A stretch of DNA of 64,000 nt, from the NCBI RefSeq assembly GCF_014270035.1, contig NZ_JACNEP010000001.1:1-64000 (forward strand), given 5' to 3'. Source of the DNA: Neptunicella marina (GTDB taxonomy: Bacteria; Pseudomonadota; Gammaproteobacteria; Enterobacterales; Alteromonadaceae). This document shows, piece by piece, positions 51,831 through 62,184 of the stretch; position 1 is the first letter of the stretch; the number at the start of each line of letters is the position of its first letter. The notes under the pieces were generated by a model. It had not been told where the DNA came from and ran no database searches. It worked only from the letters and a program-made list of their open reading frames with translations. The translations under genes and the position numbers were made by a program.

Positions 51831-54203
51831 TTAAGCGTGATGCTCAGCTAAATACAACCAGCTCTCAATGACGGTATCAGGATTAAGTGACACACTATCA
51901 ATACCCTGACCAACCAGCCAGGCGGCAAAATCCTGATGATCGGATGGCCCCTGACCACAAATGCCTACGTATTTTCCACGTTTACGTGCAGCTTTTATGG
52001 CCATAGACAACAAAGCTTTGACCGCATCATTACGCTCATCAAACAAATGCGCAATGATGCCTGAGTCGCGATCCAGACCCAAAGTAAGCTGGGTTAAATC
52101 GTTAGAGCCAATGGAGAAACCATCAAAGATATCAAGGAACTGATCTGCAAGCAGTGCATTAGATGGTAATTCACACATCATAATAACACGCAGGCCATTT
52201 TCACCTTGCTTTAATCCTTGTTCTGCCAATAACTCAACCACCTTTTTCCCTTCTTCTAAAGTACGAACGAAGGGGATCATGATTTCAACATTGGTCAATC
52301 CCATCTGCTCACGAACACGTTTAATCGCTTCGCATTCAAGAGCAAAACAATCGCGGAAGTCTTCCGAAATATAACGACTTGCGCCACGGAAACCTAACAT
52401 TGGGTTTTCTTCGTCAGGCTCATACTGATAACCACCAATCAAATTAAAGTATTCGTTGGATTTAAAATCAGACATGCGCACAATCACTTTCTCTGGTGAG
52501 AACGCAGCACCCAGGGTCGCAATACCCTCAACCAGTTTGCTGATGTAAAACTCAACCGGTGATGCATAACCTGCTGTCATCACATCAATATCATTTTTTA
52601 CCGTTTCCGGTTGAACATCATAGTTAAGCAACGCTTTTGGGTGGATACCAATCATGCGGTTAATAATGAATTCAAGGCGCGCTAATCCCACCCCCTGATG
52701 TGGTAATTTGGCAAAATCAAATGCGCAATCAGGATTGCCCACATTCATCATGACTTTAATTGGTACTTCAGGCATTTTTTCGATGTTGGATGTCACAACA
52801 TCAAAATCCAGTGCTTCCTGATAGATATACCCCGTATCACCCGATGCACAGGATACTGTCACGGCCTGGCCATGCTCAATTAAATCGGTCGCATTACCAC
52901 AACCGACTACGGCTGGTATCCCTAATTCACGCGCGATTATGGCTGCATGACAGGTACGCCCACCACGATTAGTCACAATCGCGGAGGCCTTTTTCATAAT
53001 AGGTTCCCAGTCAGGGTCAGTCATATCAGTGACCAGAACGTCTCCCGGGGCTATTTGATCCATTTGTTCAATGCCCTGCAGAATTTTGGCTGTACCTTTA
53101 CCGATTTTATGGCCAATCGCACGCCCTTCTGCCAGCACTTTGCCGGTTTGTTTAAGGTTATAACGCTCAATAACCTGCACATTTTCACGACTACGCACGG
53201 TTTCGGGACGCGCCTGTACGATATACAAACGGCCATCTAATCCATCTTTCGCCCATTCAATATCCATTGGACGACCATAATGCTGTTCGATAATCACAGC
53301 TTGTTTAGCCAGTTGCATCACCTCGTCATCGGTAATTGAAAATTGATGACTCTTGGCAGACTCAACATCTACTATGCTAACTTGTTTGCCGTGTTCAGCA
53401 CTTTCGGCATAAATCATCTGCGTCAGTTTACTGCCAAGGTTACGGCGCAAAACAGCAGGACGACCAGCCGCCAGTGTTGGTTTATGCACATAAAATTCAT
53501 CGGGGTTAACCGCCCCCTGCACGACCATTTCACCCAAGCCATAAGACGAGGTGATAAACACCACCTGATCAAAGCCAGACTCGGTATCAATACTAAACAT
53601 TACTCCTGATGACGCTAAGTCACTGCGCACCATTTTTTGCACACCAGCCGACAAAGCGACACCTTTGTGGTCATACCCCTGATGCACACGATAAGAAATC
53701 GCTCTGTCATTAAATAAGGATGCAAATACGTGCTTAATCGCCGTTAATACAGAATCAACGCCTTTTACATTTAAAAAGGTTTCCTGCTGGCCGGCAAATG
53801 AGGCATCAGGCATATCTTCAGCGGTTGCAGACGAGCGCACTGCAAAGGAAGCGGCATCGCCAACATCACCGCACAATTGTTGATAACTATCGCGAATAGA
53901 TTGTTCAAGTTGAGGTTGGAACGGGGTATCTATTACCCACTGTCGAATGGTTTTGCCCGCATCTGCCAAGGCGTTAACATTGTCAACGTCCAGCGAATCA
54001 AGCAATTGGTGAATTTTTTGATCCAGTCCGCTTTGTTCCAAAAAGTCATTAAACGCTACTGCTGTTGTGGCAAAACCACCAGGAACGTCGACTCCAAGAT
54101 TTGACAGATTAGAAATCATTTCACCCAGAGAGGCATTTTTACCTCCCACCCGCTCAACATCGCTCATCCCGAGCTGTTGATACCATAAAACATAGTCTTG
54201 CAC
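51831..54203 (-). CDS. ppsA: Phosphoenolpyruvate synthase
   Basis: PpsA converts pyruvate, ATP and water to phosphoenolpyruvate, AMP and phosphate for gluconeogenesis. I choose GTG at 54203 (790 residues; E. coli 792), because AGGAG lies about nine bases before it and [25 protein letters not shown] aligns with the E. coli start. A TTG at 54233 would add ten residues. The phospho-histidine lies in [13 protein letters not shown], the domain end in [10 protein letters not shown]-like [10 protein letters not shown]. ppsR is divergent, as in E. coli. Confidence 0.97.
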   Translation of the reverse strand: MQDYVLWYQQLGMSDVERVGGKNASLGEMISNLSNLGVDVPGGFATTAVAFNDFLEQSGLDQKIHQLLDSLDVDNVNALADAGKTIRQWVIDTPFQPQLEQSIRDSYQQLCGDVGDAASFAVRSSATAEDMPDASFAGQQETFLNVKGVDSVLTAIKHVFASLFNDRAISYRVHQGYDHKGVALSAGVQKMVRSDLASSGVMFSIDTESGFDQVVFITSSYGLGEMVVQGAVNPDEFYVHKPTLAAGRPAVLRRNLGSKLTQMIYAESAEHGKQVSIVDVESAKSHQFSITDDEVMQLAKQAVIIEQHYGRPMDIEWAKDGLDGRLYIVQARPETVRSRENVQVIERYNLKQTGKVLAEGRAIGHKIGKGTAKILQGIEQMDQIAPGDVLVTDMTDPDWEPIMKKASAIVTNRGGRTCHAAIIARELGIPAVVGCGNATDLIEHGQAVTVSCASGDTGYIYQEALDFDVVTSNIEKMPEVPIKVMMNVGNPDCAFDFAKLPHQGVGLARLEFIINRMIGIHPKALLNYDVQPETVKNDIDVMTAGYASPVEFYISKLVEGIATLGAAFSPEKVIVRMSDFKSNEYFNLIGGYQYEPDEENPMLGFRGASRYISEDFRDCFALECEAIKRVREQMGLTNVEIMIPFVRTLEEGKKVVELLAEQGLKQGENGLRVIMMCELPSNALLADQFLDIFDGFSIGSNDLTQLTLGLDRDSGIIAHLFDERNDAVKALLSMAIKAARKRGKYVGICGQGPSDHQDFAAWLVGQGIDSVSLNPDTVIESWLYLAEHHA

Positions 54204-54418
54204 CGTAGGGTACTCCTGCTTAGTAGAGGTCAATTTATAATTTCTGGTACTGTCAGGCAGAATATTTAACCAAAACCAGCAGCTTATGTTTCTGCCACTA
54301 CACTTTTTATTTTTATGTTTGCTGGCTTTTTGCGCGGCTAATTTTAAAATGCCGGTTATAAGAAAGTAAAATTTTATTTATTTTCGTAATAATATTACTA
54401 CATTTAACAGGATACCCT

Positions 54419-55231
54419 ATGCGCGCCTCTTTTTATATTTCAGATGGAACTGCAATCACTGCCGAAGTATTTGGCCATGCTTTGCTGTCTTTATTTCCGG
54501 TTGAATTTAAACATCACACCATTCCTTTTATTGAAAGTACCGAACAAGCCAATGATGTAAATCGTAAAATTTTAGAAAGTTTTCAAGATACAGGATTACG
54601 ACCTCTGGTTTTTCACACCATAGTTAACCCGGAAATACGCGAAATCATCTCAGATTCGGCCGGAATTAATTACAACTTTCTCAACCAGTTTGTCGCACCA
54701 CTGGAAAAAGCATTAGGTATTGAAGCCAAACCAGAAAAACACCGCACTCACAGTATTCATGAAAAAACCTATGATATTCGTATTGATGCAGTGAATTTCG
54801 CGCTGGCTAATGACGATGGGGTTAATCTTAAAGAGTTTGGTGAAGCGGATATTATTCTTACCGGTGTATCACGTTCAGGTAAAACTCCAACCAGCCTGTA
54901 TCTGGCGCTTCAATATGGCATCAAAGCAGCTAATTATCCGTTCACTGAAGATGACATGCAGGACGTATTAAAACTGCCATCAGTATTAAAAGCCTACAAA
55001 CATAAACTATTTGGTTTAACGATTGACCCACAACGACTTCATCAAATTCGATCGCAACGCAAAGCCAACAGCCGTTATGCGTCTTTGCAACAGTGCATGT
55101 TAGAACTGCGTGAGGTTGAAAATCTTTATCGGCGCCAAAATATACCTTTCCTCAACAGTACCACTTTTTCCGTTGAAGAAATATCAGCCAAAATTCTCGC
55201 ACAAACTGGCTTAGAACGACGTAAATACTAG
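54419..55231 (+). CDS. ppsR: Phosphoenolpyruvate synthase regulatory protein (kinase/phosphorylase)
   Basis: PpsR (YdiA, DUF299) phosphorylates PpsA with ADP and removes the phosphate with phosphate, switching PEP synthase off and on. The 270-residue protein has the family start [13 protein letters not shown] and the P-loop-like [16 protein letters not shown] near residue 157. [17 protein letters not shown] is near the C terminus. It is divergent from ppsA over 185 bp, the standard arrangement, which is consistent with joint control. Confidence 0.97.
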   Translation: MRASFYISDGTAITAEVFGHALLSLFPVEFKHHTIPFIESTEQANDVNRKILESFQDTGLRPLVFHTIVNPEIREIISDSAGINYNFLNQFVAPLEKALGIEAKPEKHRTHSIHEKTYDIRIDAVNFALANDDGVNLKEFGEADIILTGVSRSGKTPTSLYLALQYGIKAANYPFTEDDMQDVLKLPSVLKAYKHKLFGLTIDPQRLHQIRSQRKANSRYASLQQCMLELREVENLYRRQNIPFLNSTTFSVEEISAKILAQTGLERRKY

Positions 55232-55243
55232 GATCGACACATC

Positions 55244-55927
55244 ATGAGTAACTATTTTAGCCAACAGACATTTCAGTTTCTGACCCAACTTGCCAACCAT
55301 AACGATAAAGAGTGGTTCAATGAGCACAAACAGGACTATGAAAAATTTGTTCGGGAACCGGCGTTGGCTTACATCTCAGAAATGCAAAGCTGGATAAAGA
55401 TGATTTCGCCTTATTACGAAGCCATTCCCAAAAAAATGGGTGGATCATTAATGCGGGTTTATCGCGACGTACGTTTTTCCAAAAACAAAGCGCCGTACAA
55501 AACCAATATAGGGATTCAGTTCCGTCATGAAATAGGTAAAGATGTGCATGCGCCAGGGTTTTATCTGCATATTGAGCCTGGCAATAGTTTTTTAGGTGTT
55601 GGTTCCTGGCATCCAGCCCCCGATGCTTTAAAAGCCTATCGTGATCACATAGTAACCAAACCCGGCCCTTATCAGGATGCGATTGAACATCAACCCTTTG
55701 CTGAATGTTATCAGATGACAGGTAATTCACTGCAACGCGCTCCCAAGGGATTCGATGCAGAACACCCTTTGATTGATGAAATAAAACGCAAGGATTTCAT
55801 TGCGCTCACTCCAGTATCGGATCAGTTTATTGTGGCGGATGATTTACCTGAGCAAACCGCACGTTTGTTTGGCCGCGCGCAACCTTTACAACGGTTTTTA
55901 TGTGAAGCACTGGGATTACGTTTTTAA
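55244..55927 (+). CDS. DUF2461 domain-containing protein
   Basis: The 227-residue cytoplasmic protein carries the whole DUF2461 domain: FLTQLANHNDKEWFNEHKQDYEKFVREPALAYI, RVYRDVRFSKNKAPYKTNIGIQFRH and FYLHIEPGNSFLGVGSWHPAPDALKAYRDHI. A late segment, LPEQTARLFGRAQPLQRFL, closes it. The function of this family is unknown. It starts 12 bp after ppsR and may be cotranscribed. Confidence 0.92.
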   Translation: MSNYFSQQTFQFLTQLANHNDKEWFNEHKQDYEKFVREPALAYISEMQSWIKMISPYYEAIPKKMGGSLMRVYRDVRFSKNKAPYKTNIGIQFRHEIGKDVHAPGFYLHIEPGNSFLGVGSWHPAPDALKAYRDHIVTKPGPYQDAIEHQPFAECYQMTGNSLQRAPKGFDAEHPLIDEIKRKDFIALTPVSDQFIVADDLPEQTARLFGRAQPLQRFLCEALGLRF

Positions 55928-55942
55928 ATTTGGCAAAAAAAA

Positions 55943-55966
55943 CGGCGTATTACGCCGGTTTTTTGT
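55943..55966. terminator. Terminator between DUF2461 gene and DAHP synthase
   Basis: Stem CGGCG (55943-55947) and CGCCG (55953-55957), with A-rich and T-rich arms outside it, gives a 5-nt loop and a run of T on both strands. It lies between convergent genes. Confidence 0.8.
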
Positions 55967-55980
55967 ATCTGCTAATAACC

Positions 55981-57321
55981 TTACGCTTTTAAATGGTCTG
56001 CAACCAGAAAGGCCATTTCCAGTACCTGATCAGCGTTTAAACGTGGATCACACTGAGTCTGATAACACTCTGCTAAGTCCGCATCGCTGATTTTATAGGC
56101 ACCACCGGTACATTCGGTAACGTGTTGTCCGGTCATTTCCAGATGAATACCTCCGGCATGTGTGCCTTCAGCTTTATGTACCTGGAAGAACTGCTGAATT
56201 TCGCGCAGGATTGCATCGAAATTACGTGTTTTATAACCACTTGATGCTTTAAAGGTATTGCCATGCATAGGATCCGAACTCCATACCACATGGCGCCCCT
56301 CAGCTTTCACCCGACGTAATAAACGTGGCAGGTTGTCTGCTAAATTGTCAGCCCCCATACGAGTAATCAGCGTTAAACGACCCGGCAGATTGTCAGGGTT
56401 TAACGCATCAATCAACTGGATCAGTTCATCTTCCTGCATGGTTGGACCCACTTTAACCCCAATCGGATTATTAATGCCGCGGAAAAACTCCACGTGCGCA
56501 TGATCCAGCTGACGGGTACGTTCACCAATCCACAACATGTGCGCAGAACAGTTATACCAGTCCCCAGTCATGGTATCGCAACGGGTTAGTGCTTGTTCAT
56601 AATTAAGCAATAAAGCCTCGTGCGAAGTAAACAAATGCGTTTCACGAATTGCCGCATGGTTATCTGAATTGATGCCAACCACCGACATAAATTCCAATGC
56701 GTCATGCAGGTTATTGGCCATAGTCTGATAGCGATCTTTCAGTGGGTTGTTTTCCACAAAGGCCATATTCCAGCGATTAACTTCATGTAAATCAGCCAAA
56801 CCACCCTGAGCAAAAGCGCGCAGCAGGTTTAATGTAGACGATGCGCGGTGATACGCTTCAACCATGCGGTTTGGATCCGGTTTGCGTGCCGCTTCGGTAA
56901 ATTCAAAACTGTTAATAATATCGCCACGATAACTTGGCAGACTCACACCATCGATAGTTTCAAAATCACCAGAACGCGGCTTGGCATATTGCCCAGCCAT
57001 ACGTGCCACTTTGGTCACAGGGCATTTACCTGCATAAGTTAATACCACAGCCATTTGCAGTAACACTTTAAAGGTATCGCGAATTTTAGGGGCATTAAAC
57101 TCATCAAACGACTCAGCACAATCACCGCCTTGCAGCAAAAAGCCTTTACCCTGCGACACATCTGCTAACTGACTAAACAACTGACGCGCTTCAGCAGCAA
57201 AAACGATGGGCGGATAACTGCTCAGGCGTTTTTCTGCATCTTGCAATTGTTGCAAATCTTCATAGACGGGTTGCTGCAAAATTGGCTTACTACGCCAACT
57301 ATCAGGTTGCCATTGACTCAC
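55981..57321 (-). CDS. 3-Deoxy-7-phosphoheptulonate synthase, class II
   Basis: DAHP synthase joins PEP and erythrose 4-phosphate, the first step of aromatic synthesis. The 446-residue protein is the class II (plant-like) type, unlike the 350-residue class I enzymes of E. coli: it has [51 protein letters not shown], and [20 protein letters not shown]. The start is GTG. Its allosteric control cannot be read from sequence here. aroA is in the same window at 5.3-6.6 kb, so two shikimate steps are covered. Confidence 0.95.
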   Translation of the reverse strand: MSQWQPDSWRSKPILQQPVYEDLQQLQDAEKRLSSYPPIVFAAEARQLFSQLADVSQGKGFLLQGGDCAESFDEFNAPKIRDTFKVLLQMAVVLTYAGKCPVTKVARMAGQYAKPRSGDFETIDGVSLPSYRGDIINSFEFTEAARKPDPNRMVEAYHRASSTLNLLRAFAQGGLADLHEVNRWNMAFVENNPLKDRYQTMANNLHDALEFMSVVGINSDNHAAIRETHLFTSHEALLLNYEQALTRCDTMTGDWYNCSAHMLWIGERTRQLDHAHVEFFRGINNPIGVKVGPTMQEDELIQLIDALNPDNLPGRLTLITRMGADNLADNLPRLLRRVKAEGRHVVWSSDPMHGNTFKASSGYKTRNFDAILREIQQFFQVHKAEGTHAGGIHLEMTGQHVTECTGGAYKISDADLAECYQTQCDPRLNADQVLEMAFLVADHLKA

Positions 57322-57404
57322 TCTTTTTCCCTTATTGATAATGATGGTGGAGGTAGCGCCAAGTCCGGACTATACGCGCTTACAGAGCATGAAAGATACG
57401 GAGG

Positions 57405-58160
57405 TTAGGAGGGATTTTCAACCGTTTGAAGCAGCTTTTTACCTTCTAAACTAGTTTGTACGGAAATAAGGCAGTCAAAAGCCGACGAAAGCTGCTGTGG
57501 AATAAGGGTTTGTTGCACTGTGCCCGTTGCCACAAGCCTGCCCTGTTTTAGCAAAACCACCTGGTCTGCATACCCATCACACCAGTTTAAGTCGTGCAGG
57601 CTCATCACAACTTTATTGCCACTCTTGCTAAGAGATTTTAACAAACTCATCAGTTTTTGCTGGTGACGCAGATCCAGTCCTTTTAGTGGTTCATCTAAAA
57701 GCAATAAACCTTCACCTTGTTCAATCACAGACCATATCTGCAATAACACCCGGGCAAGCTGCACACGTTGTTGCTCTCCACCAGATAATTCAGGTAAATG
57801 ACGATGACGGTATTGCTCCACTTCCAGCGCAAGTTCGATTTGTTTTGGAATGGCGTACTGCCAGTTACAGTAAAACAACAATAATTCTTCAACCGTTAAC
57901 GGAAACGACACGCTGTCCTGCTGTTTTAACATGCTACGCATTGCTGCCAACTGATGCAGGTTATATGACTCAAGTGTTTGCTGTCGTAATATAACATGTC
58001 CAGATGAGGGTTTGATAATACCAGCCAACGTCTCAAGCAAGGTTGATTTTCCCGCACCATTAGGCCCAATCAGATGCACAAAATTCGCCTGAGTAAAATC
58101 AAGGTCAATCTGCTGCAACCTCGAATCACAATTGAGGTTATGACAACGTAACTCAATCAC
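57405..58160 (-). CDS. btuD: ABC transporter ATP-binding protein, probable vitamin B12 importer (BtuD-like)
   Basis: The 251-residue protein has Walker A GPNGAGKSTLLETLAG (near 34), signature LSGGEQQRVQLARVLL and Walker B LLLLDEPLKGLDL. It belongs to the FecE/BtuD group that energises uptake of cobalamin, heme or siderophores. The start overlaps the end of btuC by four bases, so both are made together. No binding protein or outer-membrane receptor is nearby, so the ligand remains inferred. The start is GTG. Confidence 0.8.
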   Translation of the reverse strand: MIELRCHNLNCDSRLQQIDLDFTQANFVHLIGPNGAGKSTLLETLAGIIKPSSGHVILRQQTLESYNLHQLAAMRSMLKQQDSVSFPLTVEELLLFYCNWQYAIPKQIELALEVEQYRHRHLPELSGGEQQRVQLARVLLQIWSVIEQGEGLLLLDEPLKGLDLRHQQKLMSLLKSLSKSGNKVVMSLHDLNWCDGYADQVVLLKQGRLVATGTVQQTLIPQQLSSAFDCLISVQTSLEGKKLLQTVENPS

Positions 58161-59125
58161 AGCGACAACCTGTTATGTTTGAGTAAAACATACAAAAACA
58201 ATGGGCCACCCAGGGTGGCGGTTAACATACTGACAGGTACAGCAATACCACCAAATAAACCTGAGATTAGCAACACAGTTACCATTAACAATGCACCAGA
58301 CACCGCTGCTGCAGGAATAATTTTACGATTATCATGCCCTAACAGCTGGCGCAGAAAATGCGGTACCAGCAGACCGACAAAAGCAATGGAACCAGCCAGG
58401 GATACCGCCAGACCAACCAATAGCGCGCAAATTAGAATCATTTTACGATTAAAGGTTTTTACATCCAGTCCTTTTAACACGGCACTTTGCTGACCGAGAT
58501 ACAACCAGTTCAGGTTTTTGGCCTGCACCACAGCATAAATCAGCAACAACACAATCGCCGGAAAACATAATAAAATCAGGGTTAGATCAGCTTGAAGTAG
58601 ACTTCCCATTAACCAGAAGGTTAAGTTTCGTAACGACTGACCATCGGCGATAAAATACAGCCACGCAATAATCGCACCGGCAACGGTAGACACCGCAATG
58701 CCGGCCAAAATCACGGCGCTACCGTTAAATTCAGATAATTGACGTGCCACCAGATAAATCAGCAAGGTAGAGAGGATTGCGCCGATAAAACACCAAAGAG
58801 GCAAAGGATAATATGCCAGCGATAAACCCAGTGCAGGGCCAGCAATTAAATACAAGGCTGCAAATAGGCTCGCACCACTGCTAATACCAATAATGCCCGG
58901 ATCGGCCAGTGGATTACGCAGCAACACCTGCAAAATGGCAGAGCTTACTGCCAACGCAGCGCCCACACCTATAGCAGTGAGCACCATTGGGATGCGTAAC
59001 TGAACAAATATTTGTTTGTCCAGTGATGACAATGGCAAAGATAAATCACGTAATAATATTGTGATACTTAACAGAATTAAGGTTATCGCTAAGCCGCTTA
59101 ATACGACATTAAACCTCATTTGCAC
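58157..59125 (-). CDS. btuC: FecCD-family permease, probable vitamin B12 importer (BtuC-like)
   Basis: The 322-residue protein has about ten membrane helices and the FecCD motifs VGAALAVSSAILQVLLRNPLADPGIIGISSGASLFAAL and IAFVGLLVPHFLRQLLGHDNRKIIP. The family carries iron-siderophore, heme or cobalamin. The paired ATPase looks BtuD-like, hence the name; it could equally be an iron chelate transporter. I see no cobalamin riboswitch upstream. The GTG at 59125 lies one base after the phosphatase stop; an ATG at 59119 is the alternative. Confidence 0.8.
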   Translation of the reverse strand: MQMRFNVVLSGLAITLILLSITILLRDLSLPLSSLDKQIFVQLRIPMVLTAIGVGAALAVSSAILQVLLRNPLADPGIIGISSGASLFAALYLIAGPALGLSLAYYPLPLWCFIGAILSTLLIYLVARQLSEFNGSAVILAGIAVSTVAGAIIAWLYFIADGQSLRNLTFWLMGSLLQADLTLILLCFPAIVLLLIYAVVQAKNLNWLYLGQQSAVLKGLDVKTFNRKMILICALLVGLAVSLAGSIAFVGLLVPHFLRQLLGHDNRKIIPAAAVSGALLMVTVLLISGLFGGIAVPVSMLTATLGGPLFLYVLLKHNRLSL

Positions 59126-59126
59126 T

Positions 59127-59606
59127 CTAATTCATGGCCTCTGTCTGATTGAGGCTCACCAGCAAACCATCACTTGCCATTTCAATTAAATCCAGCACAT
59201 ATTCAAAGCCTTTGCTGCCACCATAATAGGGATCTGGCACCTCTAGCTCGTCACATTCAGCAAAACTTAAAAACAATTTAACCTTGTTCTGATATTCAGC
59301 AGGACACTGCGCCAATAAATCATGCAAGTTGCTTTCATCCATCGCCAGAATAAGATCAAACTTTTCAAAATCGTCACTTTTTACTTTGCGTGCATAGATA
59401 TTATCAAAGCGGTAGCCACGATGTTCCCCCGCCGCCATAGCACGCTCATCCGGTTTTGCACTTTTATGAAAGCCCTGAGTACCCGCAGAATCAATTTTAA
59501 TTTTAAGCCCGGCATCTGCTGCTTTTTTTCTAAAAACCGCTTCTGCACTGGGTGAACGGCAAATATTGCCTAAACAAACAAATAAAACTGAAGATGAAGA
59601 ATGCAT
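59127..59606 (-). CDS. Low molecular weight protein-tyrosine phosphatase
   Basis: I start at ATG 59606 (159 residues); an ATG-opened reading from 59648 adds 14 residues. The active-site loop CLGNICRSPSAE has the CX5R motif, and DPYYGGSKGFE contains the general-acid aspartate. Such enzymes dephosphorylate tyrosine on proteins, for instance in polysaccharide export. No capsule genes or tyrosine kinase lie nearby; the gene instead precedes btuC by one base. Confidence 0.93.
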   Translation of the reverse strand: MHSSSSVLFVCLGNICRSPSAEAVFRKKAADAGLKIKIDSAGTQGFHKSAKPDERAMAAGEHRGYRFDNIYARKVKSDDFEKFDLILAMDESNLHDLLAQCPAEYQNKVKLFLSFAECDELEVPDPYYGGSKGFEYVLDLIEMASDGLLVSLNQTEAMN

Positions 59607-59711
59607 AATTAAGCCCACTTGATTGGCCAAAATCCCTGTAGCCGCCAATCATACCAGTTGGGCTTTGCAATTAAAGCGCTAAATAGCGCTCTAATTTAAA
59701 TGGGGATGGTT

Positions 59712-60584
59712 TTACTCCTGCATCAAGGCCGCAATGCGTTTTTGTAGAGGCGGGTGAGACAACCACAGCTCACTCCAGCTGCGTTTACCTCGAATACCAA
59801 ACGCCATTAATGTGCCATCAAGATTTGATTCCTGTGACATTTTTAAACGCTGAAGCGCGGCTATCATGCCCTGTTTACCCACCAGCTTTGCTGCCCCAGC
59901 ATCAGCGCGGTACTCACGCTGACGACTAAACGCCATCACTACAATACTTGCAAGTAAGCCAAACGTAATTTCTAATATTGCCACCAGTGCCATATAGGTA
60001 AACCAGCCTAAACCATCTGATTGTCTGCCACCATCACGCAGGGCATTATTCACCGCATTGGCGACAACACGGGCTAAAAAGATGACAAAGGTATTTACCA
60101 CCCCCTGAATTAAGGTCAGCGTGATCATATCACCGTTAGCAATATGACTAATTTCATGGGCCAGAACGGCTTCCGCTTCCTGCTCATTCATATTAGCCAG
60201 TAAACCGGTAGAAACAGCAACCAGCGAATTATTTCGGTTATATCCGGTGGCAAATGCATTCATATCTGCCGAGTCGTAAATGGCTACCTGCGGCATGCCA
60301 ATACCGGCTTGTTGCGCCAAACGTTCAACTTTACTGAGTAAAAACCGTTCAGTTTCATTGCCAGGTCGTTCTATAACCTGCCCACCTACGGCACGTAGCG
60401 CCATCCATTTAGATAAAAACAGCGAAACAAACGCGCCACCAAAACCAATCACGGCAGCAAATAACAATAGTCCACTTTGACCACCTGGCTCCATACCGGT
60501 TGCAGCAAACACTATATTGAGAACGAGAGAAAAAACCACCAGCACCGCCAGATTGGTTAACACTAACAGCAATAGCCTTTTCAT
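59712..60584 (-). CDS. htpX: Membrane protease HtpX
   Basis: HtpX is an inner-membrane zinc metalloprotease that degrades misfolded membrane proteins. I start at ATG 60584 (290 residues), the E. coli-like [22 protein letters not shown]. The zinc motif [10 protein letters not shown] (near 139) carries HExxH, with the third ligand in [14 protein letters not shown]. Four membrane segments are visible. In E. coli it is under CpxR control; I did not find a clear CpxR box. The gene is divergent from pepE. Confidence 0.96.
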   Translation of the reverse strand: MKRLLLLVLTNLAVLVVFSLVLNIVFAATGMEPGGQSGLLLFAAVIGFGGAFVSLFLSKWMALRAVGGQVIERPGNETERFLLSKVERLAQQAGIGMPQVAIYDSADMNAFATGYNRNNSLVAVSTGLLANMNEQEAEAVLAHEISHIANGDMITLTLIQGVVNTFVIFLARVVANAVNNALRDGGRQSDGLGWFTYMALVAILEITFGLLASIVVMAFSRQREYRADAGAAKLVGKQGMIAALQRLKMSQESNLDGTLMAFGIRGKRSWSELWLSHPPLQKRIAALMQE

Positions 60585-60705
60585 AAATTCCTCTGTCACT
60601 AAGTTAATTAACAACACACACTGTGGCTGAATATTATGACGTTAAATGGTGTAATTTTATCCATTTTCAACGTCATGAAAGTGTCAGCAAATATGTCTGC
60701 CACAA

Positions 60706-60714
60706 TGGTATAAT
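60706..60714 (+). promoter_or_regulatory. Extended -10 promoter of pepE
   Basis: TGGTATAAT is a perfect extended -10 (TGn-TATAAT) 35 bp before the pepE ATG. No good -35 hexamer lies at the expected distance, which an extended -10 does not require. Confidence 0.6.
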
Positions 60715-60749
60715 GCACAAACAGCCGCAGTATTTGAAAAGGACAAGTC

Positions 60750-61445
60750 ATGAGCAAGTTGTTACTGTTAAGCAGTTCGCGGGAAAAACAAACGTCTTAT
60801 CTCAGCCACGCCCAGTCTATGATTGATCAACATTTAAATGGCATAAGTGAAATACTGTTTATTCCATACGCTGGAGTCACAGTGGGTTGGGATGACTACA
60901 CCCAAATGGTGCAACAAGCATTACCTGACCTTAAAATTAGCGGTATTCATCAACATCAAAATGCCAAACAAGCGGTACAGCAGGCGAAGGCCATATTGGT
61001 GGGTGGCGGCAATACCTTTAATCTGTTGTATCAGCTGTATAAACACAATTTATTGAATGATATCCGCCAGAGCGTGACTAACGGTGTACCTTATATAGGC
61101 TGGAGTGCAGGTTCTAATATTGCGGGCAACAGCATCAGAACCACGAATGATATGCCAATTATCGAGCCGCCTTCTTTTGATGCGTTAAATTTGGTGCCAT
61201 TTCAGCTAAACCCACATTACACCGAATATCAGCCACCTGGCCATAACGGTGAAACCCGCGCTCAGCGCCTTGAAGAGTTTATGGTGTTAAATCCAGCTAT
61301 GCCAGTGATAGCTATTTGTGAAGGCAGTGCACTGCAACGAATTGATAAGCAATTGACGCTAATGGGACCACATTCGGGTTTTGTATTTAAAGCCGGAGAA
61401 AAAATCGAAATAATCCCGGGTGGTGATTTATCTGCTTATCTGTAA
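60750..61445 (+). CDS. pepE: Dipeptidase E (alpha-aspartyl dipeptidase)
   Basis: PepE hydrolyses dipeptides with N-terminal aspartate using a serine nucleophile. The 231-residue protein has LLLLSSSREKQTSYL, the oxyanion and nucleophile motif GWSAGSNIAGNSIRTTNDMPI (serine near 121) and the histidine in NPHYTEYQPPGHNGETR. The start is preceded by AAAGGACAAG. It converges on bioD with 29 bp between them and no clear terminator. Confidence 0.96.
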   Translation: MSKLLLLSSSREKQTSYLSHAQSMIDQHLNGISEILFIPYAGVTVGWDDYTQMVQQALPDLKISGIHQHQNAKQAVQQAKAILVGGGNTFNLLYQLYKHNLLNDIRQSVTNGVPYIGWSAGSNIAGNSIRTTNDMPIIEPPSFDALNLVPFQLNPHYTEYQPPGHNGETRAQRLEEFMVLNPAMPVIAICEGSALQRIDKQLTLMGPHSGFVFKAGEKIEIIPGGDLSAYL

Positions 61446-61474
61446 ATGAATACGCTTTATACAGAAAACCCCGC

Positions 61475-62146
61475 CTAAAACAGCGGTGTCACATCCAGAT
61501 AACGTGCGGCACTGGCCGCATCTTCCACTCGTGGCACAGCGCCTAATAGTGGTGCATCAATTAACTGCTGTAATGACGCAATATTTTCTTTTAGATAAGG
61601 CAGGTCACTATCCAGCACATTGGCAACCCAGCCCACGATAGATAAACCATCATGACGTACCGCCTCAACGGTCAAACGCGCATGATTTAAGCACCCTAAT
61701 CTCACCGGCACCACCACCACGACTCCCATCTGATATTGAATCGCTAAATCAGATAAAAACAGTGAATGACTTAATGGCAAACGCCAGCCACCCGCACCTT
61801 CGGTGATGACATAATCTGCATTTTTGGCCAGCAAATTGTCGTAAGCCTGCGTCAGTGCAGATAATTCAATTTCGCAATGTTGTTTCTGTGCAGCCAGATG
61901 TGGTGCGACAGGATCAGCAAATGCAATAGGATTAACTTCCTTATAATCCAGTTCAATGGTGGATTGTTGTTGCAGGGCTAACGCATCTTCATTGCGCAGG
62001 CCCGTTTCTGTTTGTTCACACCCGGCAGATACAGGTTTAAACCCCACTACCTGATGTCGTCTGTCGGCCAGTTCTTTCATAATGGCTTGTGCCATAAAGG
62101 TTTTACCGGCATCGGTATCAGTAGCTGTGATAAATAGTTTTTTCAC
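61475..62146 (-). CDS. bioD: ATP-dependent dethiobiotin synthetase
   Basis: BioD makes dethiobiotin from 7,8-diaminopelargonic acid, carbon dioxide and ATP. The 223-residue protein starts KKLFITATDTDAGKTFMAQ with the P-loop, then GFKPVSAGCEQT and EGAGGWRLPLS, the BioD signatures. It starts with GTG, preceded by AGAGG. It is the last of bioF-bioC-bioD on the minus strand, 38 bp after bioC. Confidence 0.96.
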   Translation of the reverse strand: MKKLFITATDTDAGKTFMAQAIMKELADRRHQVVGFKPVSAGCEQTETGLRNEDALALQQQSTIELDYKEVNPIAFADPVAPHLAAQKQHCEIELSALTQAYDNLLAKNADYVITEGAGGWRLPLSHSLFLSDLAIQYQMGVVVVVPVRLGCLNHARLTVEAVRHDGLSIVGWVANVLDSDLPYLKENIASLQQLIDAPLLGAVPRVEDAASAARYLDVTPLF

Positions 62147-62184
62147 CCTAACCTCTTAATATCTCACTGAAATTGTGCCAGTTG

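Noticed and set aside
55317-55730. 137-residue minus-strand frame inside the DUF2461 gene
   Set aside because: It is antisense to a well-matched conserved gene and lacks a ribosome site or domain.
59607-59711. Possible cobalamin riboswitch upstream of the phosphatase-btuCD unit
   Set aside because: I looked for the conserved B12-box elements and saw only a short AGCGCT repeat, which may be a weak htpX-side hairpin.
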